A DNA stretch of 64,000 nucleotides from assembly GCF_040250305.1 (NCBI RefSeq), contig NZ_CP158190.1, positions 2,078,001-2,142,000 of the forward strand. The letters run 5' to 3'. The translations under genes were made by a program, and so were the position numbers. The stretch comes from Peribacillus frigoritolerans. Its GTDB lineage: Bacteria > Bacillota > Bacilli > Bacillales > DSM-1321. Shown piece after piece: positions 42,647 through 52,765 of the stretch (positions are counted from its first letter, which is position 1; each line of letters starts with the position of its first letter). The notes under the pieces were generated by a model. It did no database searches, was not told the DNA's origin, and saw nothing but the letters and a program-made list of their open reading frames with translations.

Positions 42647-43915
42647 ATGCGGTGGGTTGTTCTCATTCTATTATTCTTTGGAGCCGTCATCAATTTTGCA
42701 GATAAATCGATCGTAGGTCTCGCAGCTGTTCCCATCATGAAGGAATTCAATCTTACCTATGCGGAGTGGGGTCTTGTTGGAAGCAGTTATTATTGGCTAT
42801 ACCCAGTAACAGGGATTTTTGGGGCAGCATGGGCTGATCGGCTGGGGGCTAAAAAAGTGCTTGGGTTCATCATGCTGACATGGACCGTTTTGCAATTCGG
42901 GGTCTTAGCCATCACTGCTCTTCCATTATTAATTCTATACAGGATTTTGCTGGGTGCATTCGAAGGGCCTTATAGCCCAATTGCTTACAGTCATGCCGAT
43001 AAGTGGTTTCCGCCAAAACTGAAAGGCTTTGCCAATTCGGTAGTTGTTGGCGGAGGAACCGTTGGTGCGATGATCGTGGCACCGATCCTCGTTTCCTTAA
43101 TTACGATATTCGGCTGGAAGGTTGCCTTTGCAGCACTTGGTGCAGCAAGCCTTGTTTGGTTCTTCCTCTTTCAATTTTTAACAAAGGAAAATCCGGTTGA
43201 AGTATACGAAAATGTACAAAAGAAAAAGAAACAAAAACTGGAAAAAATAAAAGTGAAAGACTTTTTGCTGCTATTGGCTTCACCTACTGCTTTGTTTACT
43301 ACGCTCGCTTATTTTTCAACGTATATTTTAGTTGTTTGGTTTTCTGTTTGGCTCCCGATTTATTTAGTGGAAGCCGTAAAAATGTCTCCAGGTCAAATGG
43401 GAACCAGCGTTGCGATAATCGGAGTCGTTTCCGTATGTATTTATATGGGTGTTTCGATGGCTTCCGATCATTTATTCAAGAAGAACCAGAATTGGCGATC
43501 ATCAAGGGTATTCGTCGTCGCGGGCGCCATGATTCTTGGTGCATTGTTCTTTTCCTCAATCATGGTATTTCAAAATCCAATCTGGGTGATAGTCGCCATG
43601 TGTTTAGCAAAGGGCCTTACATATGCCATCTTACCGATCGGACCAACGATCATGATCAATGAAATGCAGGAGCGGGGGGGATTGATGACTAGCATCTTAA
43701 CATCATCAGGAAATCTAGCGGGAATTGTTGCGCCTCTATTAACTGGCTATATCATAAGTTTAGCTGGAGGAAATCAACTATTAGGTTATAACCTTTCGAT
43801 ATTGTTCATGGCAATCCTTGTCCTGGCTTTTGGCATCCTGTTTGCGATATTCGTTAAACCGGCCGGGAAACTTAAAAATAAAAGGTCTGATAACTTTGAC
43901 CTTAAGTCCTCATAA
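42647..43915 (+). CDS. MFS transporter, anion/organic acid type
   Basis: A 422-residue permease with 12 predicted helices. The MFS motif between helices 2 and 3 is seen as GAAWADRLGAKKVLG. The N-terminus (NFADKSIVGLAAVPIMKEF) and the central charged loop (VYENVQKKKKQKLEKI) are like the ACS family that carries organic anions. AGAGGAGGG precedes ATG. It lies within the acyl-CoA cluster, so it probably imports the acid that the ligases activate. Confidence 0.83.
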   Translation: MRWVVLILLFFGAVINFADKSIVGLAAVPIMKEFNLTYAEWGLVGSSYYWLYPVTGIFGAAWADRLGAKKVLGFIMLTWTVLQFGVLAITALPLLILYRILLGAFEGPYSPIAYSHADKWFPPKLKGFANSVVVGGGTVGAMIVAPILVSLITIFGWKVAFAALGAASLVWFFLFQFLTKENPVEVYENVQKKKKQKLEKIKVKDFLLLLASPTALFTTLAYFSTYILVVWFSVWLPIYLVEAVKMSPGQMGTSVAIIGVVSVCIYMGVSMASDHLFKKNQNWRSSRVFVVAGAMILGALFFSSIMVFQNPIWVIVAMCLAKGLTYAILPIGPTIMINEMQERGGLMTSILTSSGNLAGIVAPLLTGYIISLAGGNQLLGYNLSILFMAILVLAFGILFAIFVKPAGKLKNKRSDNFDLKSS

Positions 43916-44010
43916 GCAGGGTCGAACCTGCTAACATTCAATGAAACTAGTGAAGAGAAGGAATGCCTTCAAATAATGGTGTGAATATAAGGAAAAGGAG
44001 CGGATGGGAA

Positions 44011-45183
44011 ATGAATAGAGATGCTGTCATAGTTTCTGCAGTTCGAACAGCAATTGGAAAGCAGGGAGGTGCACTTGCATCGGTTCCTGCCCATGTATTT
44101 GGAGCAGAAGTGATGAAAGAAGCCTTGAAACGAGCGAATGTCGAACCTCGAATGATAGATGATGTAATCATGGGGAATGTGTTAAGCGGGGGTGGAAACA
44201 TTGCCAGGTTAACTGCACTCGAAACTGGCCTCTCGATTCATCTTCCGGGACTGACTGTCGACCGTCAATGCGGCTCGGGAATAAATGCTGTCAACTTGGC
44301 TGCACAAGCAATCCGGGCTGGCGAAGGCGATGTCTATATCGCCGGTGGGGTCGAGAGCATGAGCAGGGCGCCATACTTGATGGACCGACCGGAAAAACCA
44401 TACAGTTCAAAGCCACCGCAGTTCAGAAAGTCCCGGTTGTCCCCGAAAGCGATCGGCGATCCCCCGATGGGAATCACGGCTGAAAACTTAGCGGAAAAAT
44501 ATGAGGTCAGCAGGGAAGAACAAGATGAATTCGCTCTGCAAAGCCAAAAAAATATGGCCAGAGCCGTGGAAGAGGGCCGTTTCAATGAGCAAATTACGCC
44601 TATTTACATTCCCGTCAGAAAAGGTGACGATATCGAATTTAAATTGGATGAACATCCACGACCGCAAATAACGAAAGAGGGGCTAGCCAAATTATCACCT
44701 GCTTTTTTAGAAGGCGGGTCCGTGACTGCAGGCAATAGTTCGGGATTGAATGATGCCGCATCAGCATTGGTCATCATGTCGAGGGAAAAAGCGGTGGAAT
44801 TGGGGATTAAGCCTTTAGCGACGATCAGGGCACAGGCCGTTGCAGGGGTAGATCCAAATTATATGGGAATAGGACCTGTTCCAGCTATAAGAAAGGTAAT
44901 GGATAAATCAGGGCTTTTCTTAAATGAAATGGACATCATTGAAATTAATGAAGCATTCGCCGCTCAAGTCATTGCTTGCAATAGGGAGCTTGATATGAAT
45001 CCCGCCAGAGTGAATGTGAACGGGGGAGCCATTGCACATGGACACCCACTAGGTGCGACGGGTGCCATCCTCATTACGAAAGCGGTTTATGAATTGAAGC
45101 GTTCTGCCGGAAGGTTTGCTCTTATTACGGCTTGCATTGGAGGCGGACAGGGAATTGCTACGATAATTGAACGTGAAGCTTGA
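44011..45183 (+). CDS. Acetyl-CoA acyltransferase (thiolase)
   Basis: A 390-residue thiolase. The acyl-accepting Cys87 is in DRQCGSGINAVN, followed by NEAFAAQVIA, the GGAIAHGHPLGATGA block with its catalytic His (about 347) and Cys375 in ACIGGGQG. ATG 44011 follows GGATGGGAA; upstream frame to 43963 is ignored. It cleaves 3-ketoacyl-CoA or condenses acetyl-CoA. A second, distinct thiolase lies at 46525 in the same cluster. Confidence 0.9.
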   Translation: MNRDAVIVSAVRTAIGKQGGALASVPAHVFGAEVMKEALKRANVEPRMIDDVIMGNVLSGGGNIARLTALETGLSIHLPGLTVDRQCGSGINAVNLAAQAIRAGEGDVYIAGGVESMSRAPYLMDRPEKPYSSKPPQFRKSRLSPKAIGDPPMGITAENLAEKYEVSREEQDEFALQSQKNMARAVEEGRFNEQITPIYIPVRKGDDIEFKLDEHPRPQITKEGLAKLSPAFLEGGSVTAGNSSGLNDAASALVIMSREKAVELGIKPLATIRAQAVAGVDPNYMGIGPVPAIRKVMDKSGLFLNEMDIIEINEAFAAQVIACNRELDMNPARVNVNGGAIAHGHPLGATGAILITKAVYELKRSAGRFALITACIGGGQGIATIIEREA

Positions 45184-45306
45184 TTTTGTAAGTGTGTTTA
45201 GCCCGTTAAATGGTTAGAAAACACAGCATTCAGCTCTATATGCCCTATTAAGAAAACTTGTACAATGGCTGCTATACATGAACAGACCTAAGGAGGAAAT
45301 AAACTC

Positions 45307-46455
45307 ATGACAATCACTTTAACCAAGGAAATGCAGCAAATGAAGGAAATGATCCGTAATTTTGTTGAAAGGGAAGTGGAACCCTACGCCATACAAATTG
45401 AAGAAGAAGATGCCATCCCTGAGCATTTGGTGGAAAAAGCAAAAGACCTTGGCTTATTCGGGATAAGCATCCCCGAACAATACGGTGGAATTGGCTTAAA
45501 TTCGGTGGGAAAGGCTACCGTATTAGAGCAGTTAGGAAGGACACATAATGGTTTCGTTTCATTAATAAGCGCTCACACCGGGATTGGAAGTACAGGTTTG
45601 GTTAAGCTTGCATCCGAACATTTGAAAAATAAATACTTGCCAGAAATGGCAGCAGGCACGAAAATTGGTGCCTTTGCTTTATCTGAACCCGGAGCGGGAT
45701 CGGATGCAACCAATTTGGCAACAAGTGCAGAAAAGAAGGGTGATTACTGGGTGATGAACGGGACGAAACATTTCATCACGAATGGGCCGATTGCTGATGT
45801 TTATACAGTATTCGCTCTAACGGATAAAGATAAAGGGGCAAAGGGAGGGATTACAGCTTTTTTAGTAGAAAGAGATTTTCCTGGTTTGACTGTCGGCAAA
45901 AAGGACAAAAAAATGGGGTTGAGAGGATCATATACCTCACAGGTCATTTTTGAGGATTGTATCATACCCGAAGAAAATGTGATCGGCGAAGTGGGAATGG
46001 GATATATCTCTGCCCTTAAAATTTTAGCTGAAGGGCGGGTCGGATTGGCTGCAAGAGCAGTGGGGTCAAGTGGTAAATTAATTGAATTATCAGCCAAATA
46101 TGCAAAAGAGCGCATTCAATTCGGTAAACCAATCGCAGACAACCAAGCGATTCAATGGATGCTTGCTGATATGGCAACCGAAACGGAAGCGGCAAGGGCA
46201 TTGACGATGATGGCGGCACAAAAGATTGATGAAGGAAAAAAAGTGATCAAGGAAGCGTCTATGGCAAAACTGTTCGCTTCAGACGTTTTTAATCGGGTGG
46301 CGGATAAAGCGGTTCAAATTCATGGCGGAATGGGATATATGGCCGAATATCCAGTTGAACGTTTTTATCGGGATGCCCGCATAACGAAGATCTATGAAGG
46401 AACGAATGAAATCCAACGTTTAATCATTGCTAGGAATGTCTTGGAAGAGTGTTAA
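45307..46455 (+). CDS. Acyl-CoA dehydrogenase
   Basis: A 382-residue FAD enzyme. The FAD and substrate region is FALSEPGAGSDA, the domain-linking region MGLRGSYTSQV, the C-terminal FAD-binding region QIHGGMGYMAEYPVERFYRDARI and the catalytic Glu in IYEGTNEIQR. It introduces the alpha-beta double bond of acyl-CoA. AAGGAGG precedes ATG. It lies between two thiolases on the same strand; an electron-transfer flavoprotein must come from elsewhere. Confidence 0.93.
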   Translation: MTITLTKEMQQMKEMIRNFVEREVEPYAIQIEEEDAIPEHLVEKAKDLGLFGISIPEQYGGIGLNSVGKATVLEQLGRTHNGFVSLISAHTGIGSTGLVKLASEHLKNKYLPEMAAGTKIGAFALSEPGAGSDATNLATSAEKKGDYWVMNGTKHFITNGPIADVYTVFALTDKDKGAKGGITAFLVERDFPGLTVGKKDKKMGLRGSYTSQVIFEDCIIPEENVIGEVGMGYISALKILAEGRVGLAARAVGSSGKLIELSAKYAKERIQFGKPIADNQAIQWMLADMATETEAARALTMMAAQKIDEGKKVIKEASMAKLFASDVFNRVADKAVQIHGGMGYMAEYPVERFYRDARITKIYEGTNEIQRLIIARNVLEEC

Positions 46456-46524
46456 GTGTTTACTGTTTTATTCGGGCAGGTAATCTTTTGCCCAGGTATC
46501 CGGATTTTAAGGGGGAGGAACGAA

Positions 46525-47709
46525 ATGGGTGAAGATATCGTGATCGTGAGTGCTGTACGAACACCAATTGGAAGGTACGGTGGTGCATTTAAAGAGATCA
46601 GTTCCGGTCATTTGGCGAGCATTGCCATTAAAGAAGCGATCAAGCGGGCGAATATTGCAGCTGAACAAGTGGATGAAGTCATTTTCGGGGAAGTTAGGCA
46701 GACGACCGAATCCTCGAATGTAGCGAGAGTTGCAGCACTGCGCTCAGGAATTCCGGATTCGGCACCGGCTTTTACGGTAAACCGCTTATGTGCATCCGGG
46801 ATGCAGGCCATTACCTCAGCAGCGCAGCAAATAAGCTCAGGTCAAGCCAATATAGTCGTTGCCGGCGGTACGGAAAGCATGAGCCGCGCACCTCTTTATT
46901 TAAGAAGTGCCCGTTTTGGGGGAGACAGGACTAAGCTAGTGGATTCAAATACTGAAGCGGGACAGCAGCCTCAAGAAATTTATGGAAAAGGTTTGGGGAT
47001 GGGAATCACCGCTGAAAATGTGGCACAGCGATACAACATTTCCAGAGAAGAACAAGATGCCTTTTCAGTGGAAAGTCAACGAAGAGCGGCGAAAGCGATA
47101 GAAGAAGGAAAGTTCAAAGATGAGATTGTTCCTGTTCAAGTTTCTGACAGGAAGAGTACGGTTACGATTGAAACGGATGAATATCCGCGCCCGGACACCA
47201 CAATGGAAAAACTTGCAGGCTTAAAACCGTCATTCAGGGAAAACGGAACAGTCACTGCCGGTAATGCTTGTGGCCGTAATGACGGGGCAGCAGCATTGGT
47301 ATTAATGAAAGCCAGTGAAGCGGAAAGGTTGCAAGTACAGCCAATCGCAAAGATTGTCGATTGGGCGACTGCCGGAGTTTCTCCTGAAGTGATGGGAATT
47401 GGTCCAGTACCAGCAGTTGGAAAACTTATGGAGCGTACCGGAAAAAAAGTTGAAGATATTGGGCTTTTCGAATTAAATGAAGCGTTCGCTTCACAGGCGT
47501 TGGCAGTAATCAGAGATTTATCGCTAGATGAAAACAAGGTTAATGTAAATGGGGGAGCCATTGCACTTGGGCACCCAGTCGGATCGACGGGCGCCCGGAT
47601 CGTGACAACGCTAATACATGAACTGATTCGCAGGAAAGAAAGATATGGCGTTGCTACACTTTGTGTTGGCGGCGGACAGGGAATGGCTATCATGATTGAA
47701 ACGATATAG
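46525..47709 (+). CDS. Acetyl-CoA acyltransferase (thiolase), second copy
   Basis: A 394-residue thiolase with the active-site Cys in [14 protein letters not shown], the [10 protein letters not shown] motif, [17 protein letters not shown] and the second Cys in LCVGGGQG. Compared with the first copy the His block has ALGHPVG instead of AHGHPLG, so the two are not recent duplicates and may differ in chain length. ATG 46525 follows GGGGGAGG. Same strand and cluster as the acyl-CoA dehydrogenase. Confidence 0.9.
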   Translation: MGEDIVIVSAVRTPIGRYGGAFKEISSGHLASIAIKEAIKRANIAAEQVDEVIFGEVRQTTESSNVARVAALRSGIPDSAPAFTVNRLCASGMQAITSAAQQISSGQANIVVAGGTESMSRAPLYLRSARFGGDRTKLVDSNTEAGQQPQEIYGKGLGMGITAENVAQRYNISREEQDAFSVESQRRAAKAIEEGKFKDEIVPVQVSDRKSTVTIETDEYPRPDTTMEKLAGLKPSFRENGTVTAGNACGRNDGAAALVLMKASEAERLQVQPIAKIVDWATAGVSPEVMGIGPVPAVGKLMERTGKKVEDIGLFELNEAFASQALAVIRDLSLDENKVNVNGGAIALGHPVGSTGARIVTTLIHELIRRKERYGVATLCVGGGQGMAIMIETI

Positions 47710-47794
47710 GTCAACGATAAAGGAGTGGAAACCCCATACGTTTCTGCTCCTTTCCATATTAAAGTGAATTGCGCAAAAGTGAGGGGGAGGAAGA

Positions 47795-48199
47795 TTGCCT
47801 GTTGAAGTGGAGGATATTAGGAACCAATTCGAAAGTAGTGCATTCTTTTCACATATAGGGTTTGAAATCATTCGATTTGAAGAAGGGAATGTAACGATAA
47901 AGTTAAACATTGAAGAACATTTACTTAATGTTAATGGAACACTGCACGGGGGCATTCATGCCACCATGCTGGATACCATTCTAGGAATGGTGACTCGTTC
48001 CGTCACCAAATCTAAAGTCGTGACGACAAGCTTAACAGTACATTATTTAGCCAGCATATCGAGCGGGGAATTGTTTGCGGAAGCAAAGGTCCTTCAAAAA
48101 GGATACAAAATTGCCTTTACTGAAGGAGAAATAAAAGATCCTGAAGGCAACATCATTGCAAAGGGTACAGGAATTTTTAAAATCATTCGTGATAAATGA
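47795..48199 (+). CDS. PaaI-type hotdog thioesterase
   Basis: A 134-residue hotdog-fold protein. The family motif is seen in VNGTLHGGIHATMLDTILGM, with the usual TTSLTVHYLA strand and the late KGTGIFKI strand. It hydrolyses small or aromatic acyl-CoA esters. TTG 47795 follows GAGGGGGAGGAAG. It lies between the second thiolase and the second ligase, perhaps releasing CoA from dead-end esters of the pathway. Confidence 0.85.
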   Translation: MPVEVEDIRNQFESSAFFSHIGFEIIRFEEGNVTIKLNIEEHLLNVNGTLHGGIHATMLDTILGMVTRSVTKSKVVTTSLTVHYLASISSGELFAEAKVLQKGYKIAFTEGEIKDPEGNIIAKGTGIFKIIRDK

Positions 48200-48270
48200 G
48201 GCAAGGATATCAAGTCGGCTGACAAGTGACTATGCTCCATTTTAATAGAAAAGAATGAGGTGTGAAAAAA

Positions 48271-49869
48271 TTGACTAGAGCTTGGCATGGATTTTATCCG
48301 AAAGAAACTCCTGCTGAAATTGACATTCCAACATTGTCATTATATGGACTCCTTGAACGTTCAGCCCAACTTTACCCAACCTGCAAAGCCGTAATAGATG
48401 GGGATCGGGAAATGACATATATGGAATTAAAGGATGCCTCAGATCGTTTTGCTGTGAATTTAGACAACCGTGGATTTCAAAAAGACGATCGTATAGCAAT
48501 CATGCTGCCAAATTGTCTAGAATATATCATTGCCTATTATGCCATTCATCGTTTGGGAGGTATGGTCGTTCAAGTGAACCCGCTGTATCAGTCGGGTGAA
48601 TTGGATTATATATTACGGGATTCAGAAGCCAATTGGTTCATTGGGCGTGAGGAACAGCGGGAAAAATTAGTGCTAACAAGTTTTTCTGATAGGTTAACGT
48701 TCATATCAGCCGAGCAATTAATGGAAACTGGAACGGATTTATCAAGGAAAGATAAGAAACTTCCTGCCCTGGCTATAGACCCCAAGGAAGCTGTGGCTGT
48801 TCTTCAATATACAGGAGGGACTACAGGGAAATCAAAAGGGGTCATGCTCACGCATTTTAATTTGATCTCGAATGTACTTCAAGACTTTGCCTTCACGGCA
48901 AATGCGCTTCAACTCCAAAGGCCTGGCGAACGGATGCTTGGCTTGACCCCATTATTCCATGTGTTTGGTAATGGACGATTGAATAGTGCCATATATGCCG
49001 GATCAATTTATATCACATTAGAGCAATTTGAAATAAATAAGGTGGTAGATTTGATTCGAACACATCGGCCAACCATTTTTCCTGGTGTCCCGACCATGTA
49101 TATTGCTTTACTGAATCACCCGGATTTAACGGCGGACGATTTAAGCTGCTTAAAGTACTGCAGCTGTGGTTCTGCCCCGCTCCCGATAGAAATCATTCAA
49201 CAGTTCGAAAAAAAATTACGGGTTACAATATTTGAAGGTTTTGGAATGTCGGAAACTTCCCCCACTACCCACCGCAATCCAGTCATAGGACAGAAAAAAC
49301 CAGGAAGTATCGGAATTCCATACCCTAATACCGATGCTAAAATCGTCAATCTGAAAACAGGTATTGATGAATTGCCAGCAGGAGAAACAGGCGAACTGAT
49401 CATTAAAGGTCCGCAAGTAATGAGGGGATATTGGAAAAATCCAGAGGCAACGGCAACAGCTTTGCGAGATGGATGGCTTTACACTGGGGATATCGCGACG
49501 ATGGATGAAGACGGATATTTTTATATCGTAGGCAGGAAGAAAGATATGATCATTGCAAGCGGTTATAATGTTTATCCAATTGAAGTCGAGGATATTATTT
49601 ATCAGCATCCAGCCGTAAAAGAGACATGTGTATATGGAGTACCGGATTCATACCGAGGGGAAACGGTAAAAGCGGTTATAGTCTTAAAAAGAGGAAAGTC
49701 AGTCTCGGAGCAGGAAATCAGGGAGTATTGCATGCAACGATTGGCCAGATATAAAGTGCCGCGAAGTTTTGAGTTCAGGGAGCAACTGCCAAAATCAGCT
49801 GTCGGGAAAATATTGCGTAGAATATTAATGGAGGAAGCAACGCAGAGCCCTACTGCCGGGGAGAGATAA
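48271..49869 (+). CDS. Long-chain acyl-CoA ligase, AMP-binding family, second copy
   Basis: A 532-residue ligase with YTGGTTGKSKGVMLTH (about residue 179), GFGMSETSPTTHRNP, YTGDIATMDEDGYF, GRKKDMIIASGYNVYP and the catalytic Lys in AVGKILRRIL (about 511). It resembles the first ligase throughout. TTG 48271 lies eight bases after GAGGTG and is preferred to GTG 48262, which is too close. It is the last gene of the cluster and ends before a long hairpin. Confidence 0.88.
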   Translation: MTRAWHGFYPKETPAEIDIPTLSLYGLLERSAQLYPTCKAVIDGDREMTYMELKDASDRFAVNLDNRGFQKDDRIAIMLPNCLEYIIAYYAIHRLGGMVVQVNPLYQSGELDYILRDSEANWFIGREEQREKLVLTSFSDRLTFISAEQLMETGTDLSRKDKKLPALAIDPKEAVAVLQYTGGTTGKSKGVMLTHFNLISNVLQDFAFTANALQLQRPGERMLGLTPLFHVFGNGRLNSAIYAGSIYITLEQFEINKVVDLIRTHRPTIFPGVPTMYIALLNHPDLTADDLSCLKYCSCGSAPLPIEIIQQFEKKLRVTIFEGFGMSETSPTTHRNPVIGQKKPGSIGIPYPNTDAKIVNLKTGIDELPAGETGELIIKGPQVMRGYWKNPEATATALRDGWLYTGDIATMDEDGYFYIVGRKKDMIIASGYNVYPIEVEDIIYQHPAVKETCVYGVPDSYRGETVKAVIVLKRGKSVSEQEIREYCMQRLARYKVPRSFEFREQLPKSAVGKILRRILMEEATQSPTAGER

Positions 49870-49902
49870 GCATAACAGTTATCGTAAGGGAGCTCAGATG
49901 AA

Positions 49903-49952
49903 ACCTTAAATAAGTGAAACCTTTTTTCGAGGTTCCCCTTATTTAGGGTTTA
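49903..49952. terminator. Long hairpin between convergent genes
   Basis: AAACCTTAAATAAGTGAAACC pairs imperfectly with GGTTCCCCTTATTTAGGGTTT around TTTTTTCGA. It can serve both the ligase cluster and the minus-strand gene at 49965. Confidence 0.7.
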
Positions 49953-49964
49953 TAGACTATAAAA

Positions 49965-50756
49965 CTACTTTCCTTTTAGGGGAATATCAAATGAAGTCCC
50001 ATCCACCAATAATTCATGAGACTCACCATCCGCTATATCATCGGTAGTGAATGAAAAGGAATCGAGCCGATCTAAGTTTGCCTCGGGATCAACCAATAAA
50101 CCAATTGTGCCTTTTCTCAATTCTCCTGGTTGGTAATCTGAACGACTTACTTTTTTTGTCCCTATAAAAGTATCCCCCGAATGGATGAAATTTTTAGAAG
50201 GCACATCATATGTAAGATCATCATTGAAAGTAACATTTTCCATGCTGAAGAACTGAAGTTCCTTCGAGTCCTTATTTTCAACAGAATAAGTTATCTCTAG
50301 AAAAGAAACCTCTTCATCGATATCCGTTTTAGACAACGCCGCCTGTTGATCGATTTCCTCCATGGATAAATTCTCTTTATAATATATCGAATAGGCCTCT
50401 TCAAAACTCAATCCCGTATAGGCCTTGAGCTCCTCCTTTGTTTCATCTGTAAGTGATGATAATTGAATCCTGCGGATATCCTTGACTGTGATGACCATGG
50501 GTGCCAATTCAAATGACTCATTAATAGACTTCGTTTCTAGTAATGTGAATGTTCCCCAATTTTTTTGGTGAACCTTATCGCCGACTTTTTTTAGATGGAT
50601 CCCGCCATATTCCTCTACCTCAGGAATTTTGGATTCCTTGGCTTCCGCATTTTTCCCTTTTTCGGTTTTCTCGCTCTTGAAAAAATTGAAGGCAATTACA
50701 CTTAAACAAATAAGCAATAATCCAACTATTGCTGAAATGATCCAACTTTTACGAAT
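49965..50756 (-). CDS. Membrane-anchored protein of unknown function
   Basis: A protein of 250-264 residues with one N-terminal helix and an extracytoplasmic acidic domain (GIHLKKVGDKVHQKNWGTFT, later FTTDDIADGESHELLVDGTSF). The frame from TTG 50717 begins inside the helix and has no ribosome binding site. Extending the frame upstream gives IRKSWIISAIVGLLLICLSV starting at ATT 50756, which has AAGGAG nine bases before it. ATT may be a rare start codon, or a base is missing after the ATG five codons upstream. The domain looks like DUF4352/DUF5068-type extracellular beta proteins, but I cannot assign it firmly. Confidence 0.65.
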   Translation of the reverse strand: MRKSWIISAIVGLLLICLSVIAFNFFKSEKTEKGKNAEAKESKIPEVEEYGGIHLKKVGDKVHQKNWGTFTLLETKSINESFELAPMVITVKDIRRIQLSSLTDETKEELKAYTGLSFEEAYSIYYKENLSMEEIDQQAALSKTDIDEEVSFLEITYSVENKDSKELQFFSMENVTFNDDLTYDVPSKNFIHSGDTFIGTKKVSRSDYQPGELRKGTIGLLVDPEANLDRLDSFSFTTDDIADGESHELLVDGTSFDIPLKGK

Positions 50757-50984
50757 ACTTCATCACTCCTTGTCTTAAACCATTGATGTCAAAGAATAAT
50801 ATACCATTTTTTTTGCATATGGTGGGATTGGGTATCTGAAGAAATTAAAAGGCAGGAGCCCAGTAGATTTTTCTGGGTACATGTCCTTAAGGCTGCTTAT
50901 TTAAATAAAATGTCTAACTTTTTGGGTTCACTGGGACGAGGTTACATATCGTATGCCAGCTACCATTCAGTTAACTATAGTCCC

Positions 50985-51115
50985 CCCTTGTTCAGGACAT
51001 TAATTTTGAACTTAAACAAGAAAAGGTACTCGGTCTCGTTGGGGAAAGTGGCAGTGGTAAAACCGTTACAAGTATGTTCATCTTACAGCTACTTGAATGG
51101 TTAGTTATTTTCCTA
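50985..51115 (+). pseudogene. Fragment of a peptide ABC transporter ATPase (DppD/OppD-like)
   Basis: A short frame reads INFELKQEKVLGLVGESGSG then KTVTSMFILQLLEW, an ABC ATPase N-terminus with Walker A GESGSGKT as in DppD/OppD. No rest of the gene follows. It lies just upstream of the operon for D-aminoacylated substrates, so a peptide importer may once have been part of it. Confidence 0.75.
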
Positions 51116-51404
51116 TTAATATTTCATCTTAATAGAAAAAATCCTATTCAAAATTCAAGCAAATGGCCAACTGGATAAAGGGAGTTTTAAACTAACGGGG
51201 TTTATTTGAAGTGAATATAATGTACGAAGATATAGTATCCTCTAGTGGAAATGGAATGGAGAAAGATCAAATAAATAACTGACTGCTCAAAAAACGTAAT
51301 TCGGTCCATTAACAGACATTTACTTTTAATATTTTGATAGTTAAAGTTATAAACAATAATAAAAACTTACTATTCAGTATTATTTGAAAATAGGTGGAGG
51401 ATGA

Positions 51405-52724
51405 ATGAATACAAAAGTATTAGTTATAGGTCCTTTAGATTTAGTAGAACTAGTGTTTACCATCGGCCAATCGTACTCCGACATTACCATGTTCCCTGCA
51501 CCGTACAAACATGAACAGGAAACAATAGATGTGATAAAAAAAAGAGTCGATGAGGCGGATGTTTTATTCTTTTTAGGCACCATCCCTTATCAAATAGCAA
51601 AGAATCAAAATATTACTAAGCCTATGGTTTTTATTCCTTCAACAGGTACATCTTTGTATCGTACTCTTTTTAAGATCATTACAGAAACCTCATTTAATCC
51701 AATTAAGGAACCGTTGAGGATTAGTATAGACACATTGCCAACTAGAGAAGTAAAAGAATGTTTGGAGGATTTAGAAATATATCCAGAAAAGCTGTTTCTG
51801 AAATCCGATCAAAAAGCAGATGAATTGGTTCATTTTCATTATGAACTATGGAAAAATAATCAAACTCAAGTGGCCGTTACATGTGTTAAATCCGTATACG
51901 AATCGTTAAAAGGGCTAGGGGTGCTAGTATTCAGGGTTGTCCCTACTATGTCTGCTATTCGAACTAGCCTGAATAATGTTCTTTTAGAAGGGAAGGCCCT
52001 GCTTCAAAGCGATACACAAATTGCAATTGGAATCCTGCATTTTAATAACTTGCTTTCTTCTTTAAAAAAGCCCATATCAGAATATGGAGAACAGCGAAAA
52101 AAGGCTGTACTGCAAAATCTTCTTATAGATTTTTGTGAAGAGGCCCAGGCTATTTTTGATTGGTCAGAACGAGATGAAGTGCGATTTATAACCACTCGGG
52201 GCGCCATTGAAAGGACTACCCATAAATATAAAAAAGCTCCGTTGTTAGATGAGATAGCCATGAAAATCGATGTAGAGACCACCATCGGAATAGGATTCGG
52301 ACATACAGCAAACGAAGCGGAAGTGAGTGCTCGTAAAGCACTTATGAAAGCGAAAGTTAATAAACCGAGTTGCTTTGTGGTTGACATGGATGGAACTGTT
52401 TTTGGACCTGTTGGAAAAGATGGGAGATTGAAATATTCCTTGCGGAGTGATGATCCACATCTAATGAACTTAGCAAAAACAGCTGGACTCAGTATTGCAA
52501 CCATAAACAAATTACTTTCCTTTTGTGAGTACTTTGGCAATAGATGCATCACAGCAAATGATCTTGCTAACGGACTAGGTTTAACCATTAGGAGCGCAAG
52601 GAGAATCCTGAATACCCTTGAAAATACGAATCTAGCTGTCATCGTAGGTGAGGAACAGCCCATACACCGGGGAAGACCCCGACAGCTGTATGAATTTCAA
52701 TTTTCCAAGGAGTCAGTCAGATAG
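51405..52724 (+). CDS. Transcriptional regulator with C-terminal helix-turn-helix
   Basis: A 439-residue protein. Residues 1-110 look like an alpha/beta sensor (VLVIGPLDLVELVFTIG, then ADVLFFLGTIPYQIA), the middle part (about 225-320) resembles cyclase-like ferredoxin folds (TTRGAIERTTHKYKKAPLL, IGIGFGHTANEAEVSARKAL) and the end (about 365-430) carries a winged helix (ITANDLANGLGLTIRSARRI). ATG follows GGTGGAGG. It precedes the M81 peptidase gene by 41 bases and probably controls the operon. I do not recognise a well-studied family; the combination of domains is unusual. Confidence 0.68.
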   Translation: MNTKVLVIGPLDLVELVFTIGQSYSDITMFPAPYKHEQETIDVIKKRVDEADVLFFLGTIPYQIAKNQNITKPMVFIPSTGTSLYRTLFKIITETSFNPIKEPLRISIDTLPTREVKECLEDLEIYPEKLFLKSDQKADELVHFHYELWKNNQTQVAVTCVKSVYESLKGLGVLVFRVVPTMSAIRTSLNNVLLEGKALLQSDTQIAIGILHFNNLLSSLKKPISEYGEQRKKAVLQNLLIDFCEEAQAIFDWSERDEVRFITTRGAIERTTHKYKKAPLLDEIAMKIDVETTIGIGFGHTANEAEVSARKALMKAKVNKPSCFVVDMDGTVFGPVGKDGRLKYSLRSDDPHLMNLAKTAGLSIATINKLLSFCEYFGNRCITANDLANGLGLTIRSARRILNTLENTNLAVIVGEEQPIHRGRPRQLYEFQFSKESVR

Positions 52725-52765
52725 GATTTTTATTAGTCATTACGAGTGAAGAAAGGGGTAATTTT

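Noticed and set aside
52004..52663. A 219-codon minus-strand frame
   Set aside because: Shadow of the regulator gene on the plus strand; no ribosome binding site and no family pattern.
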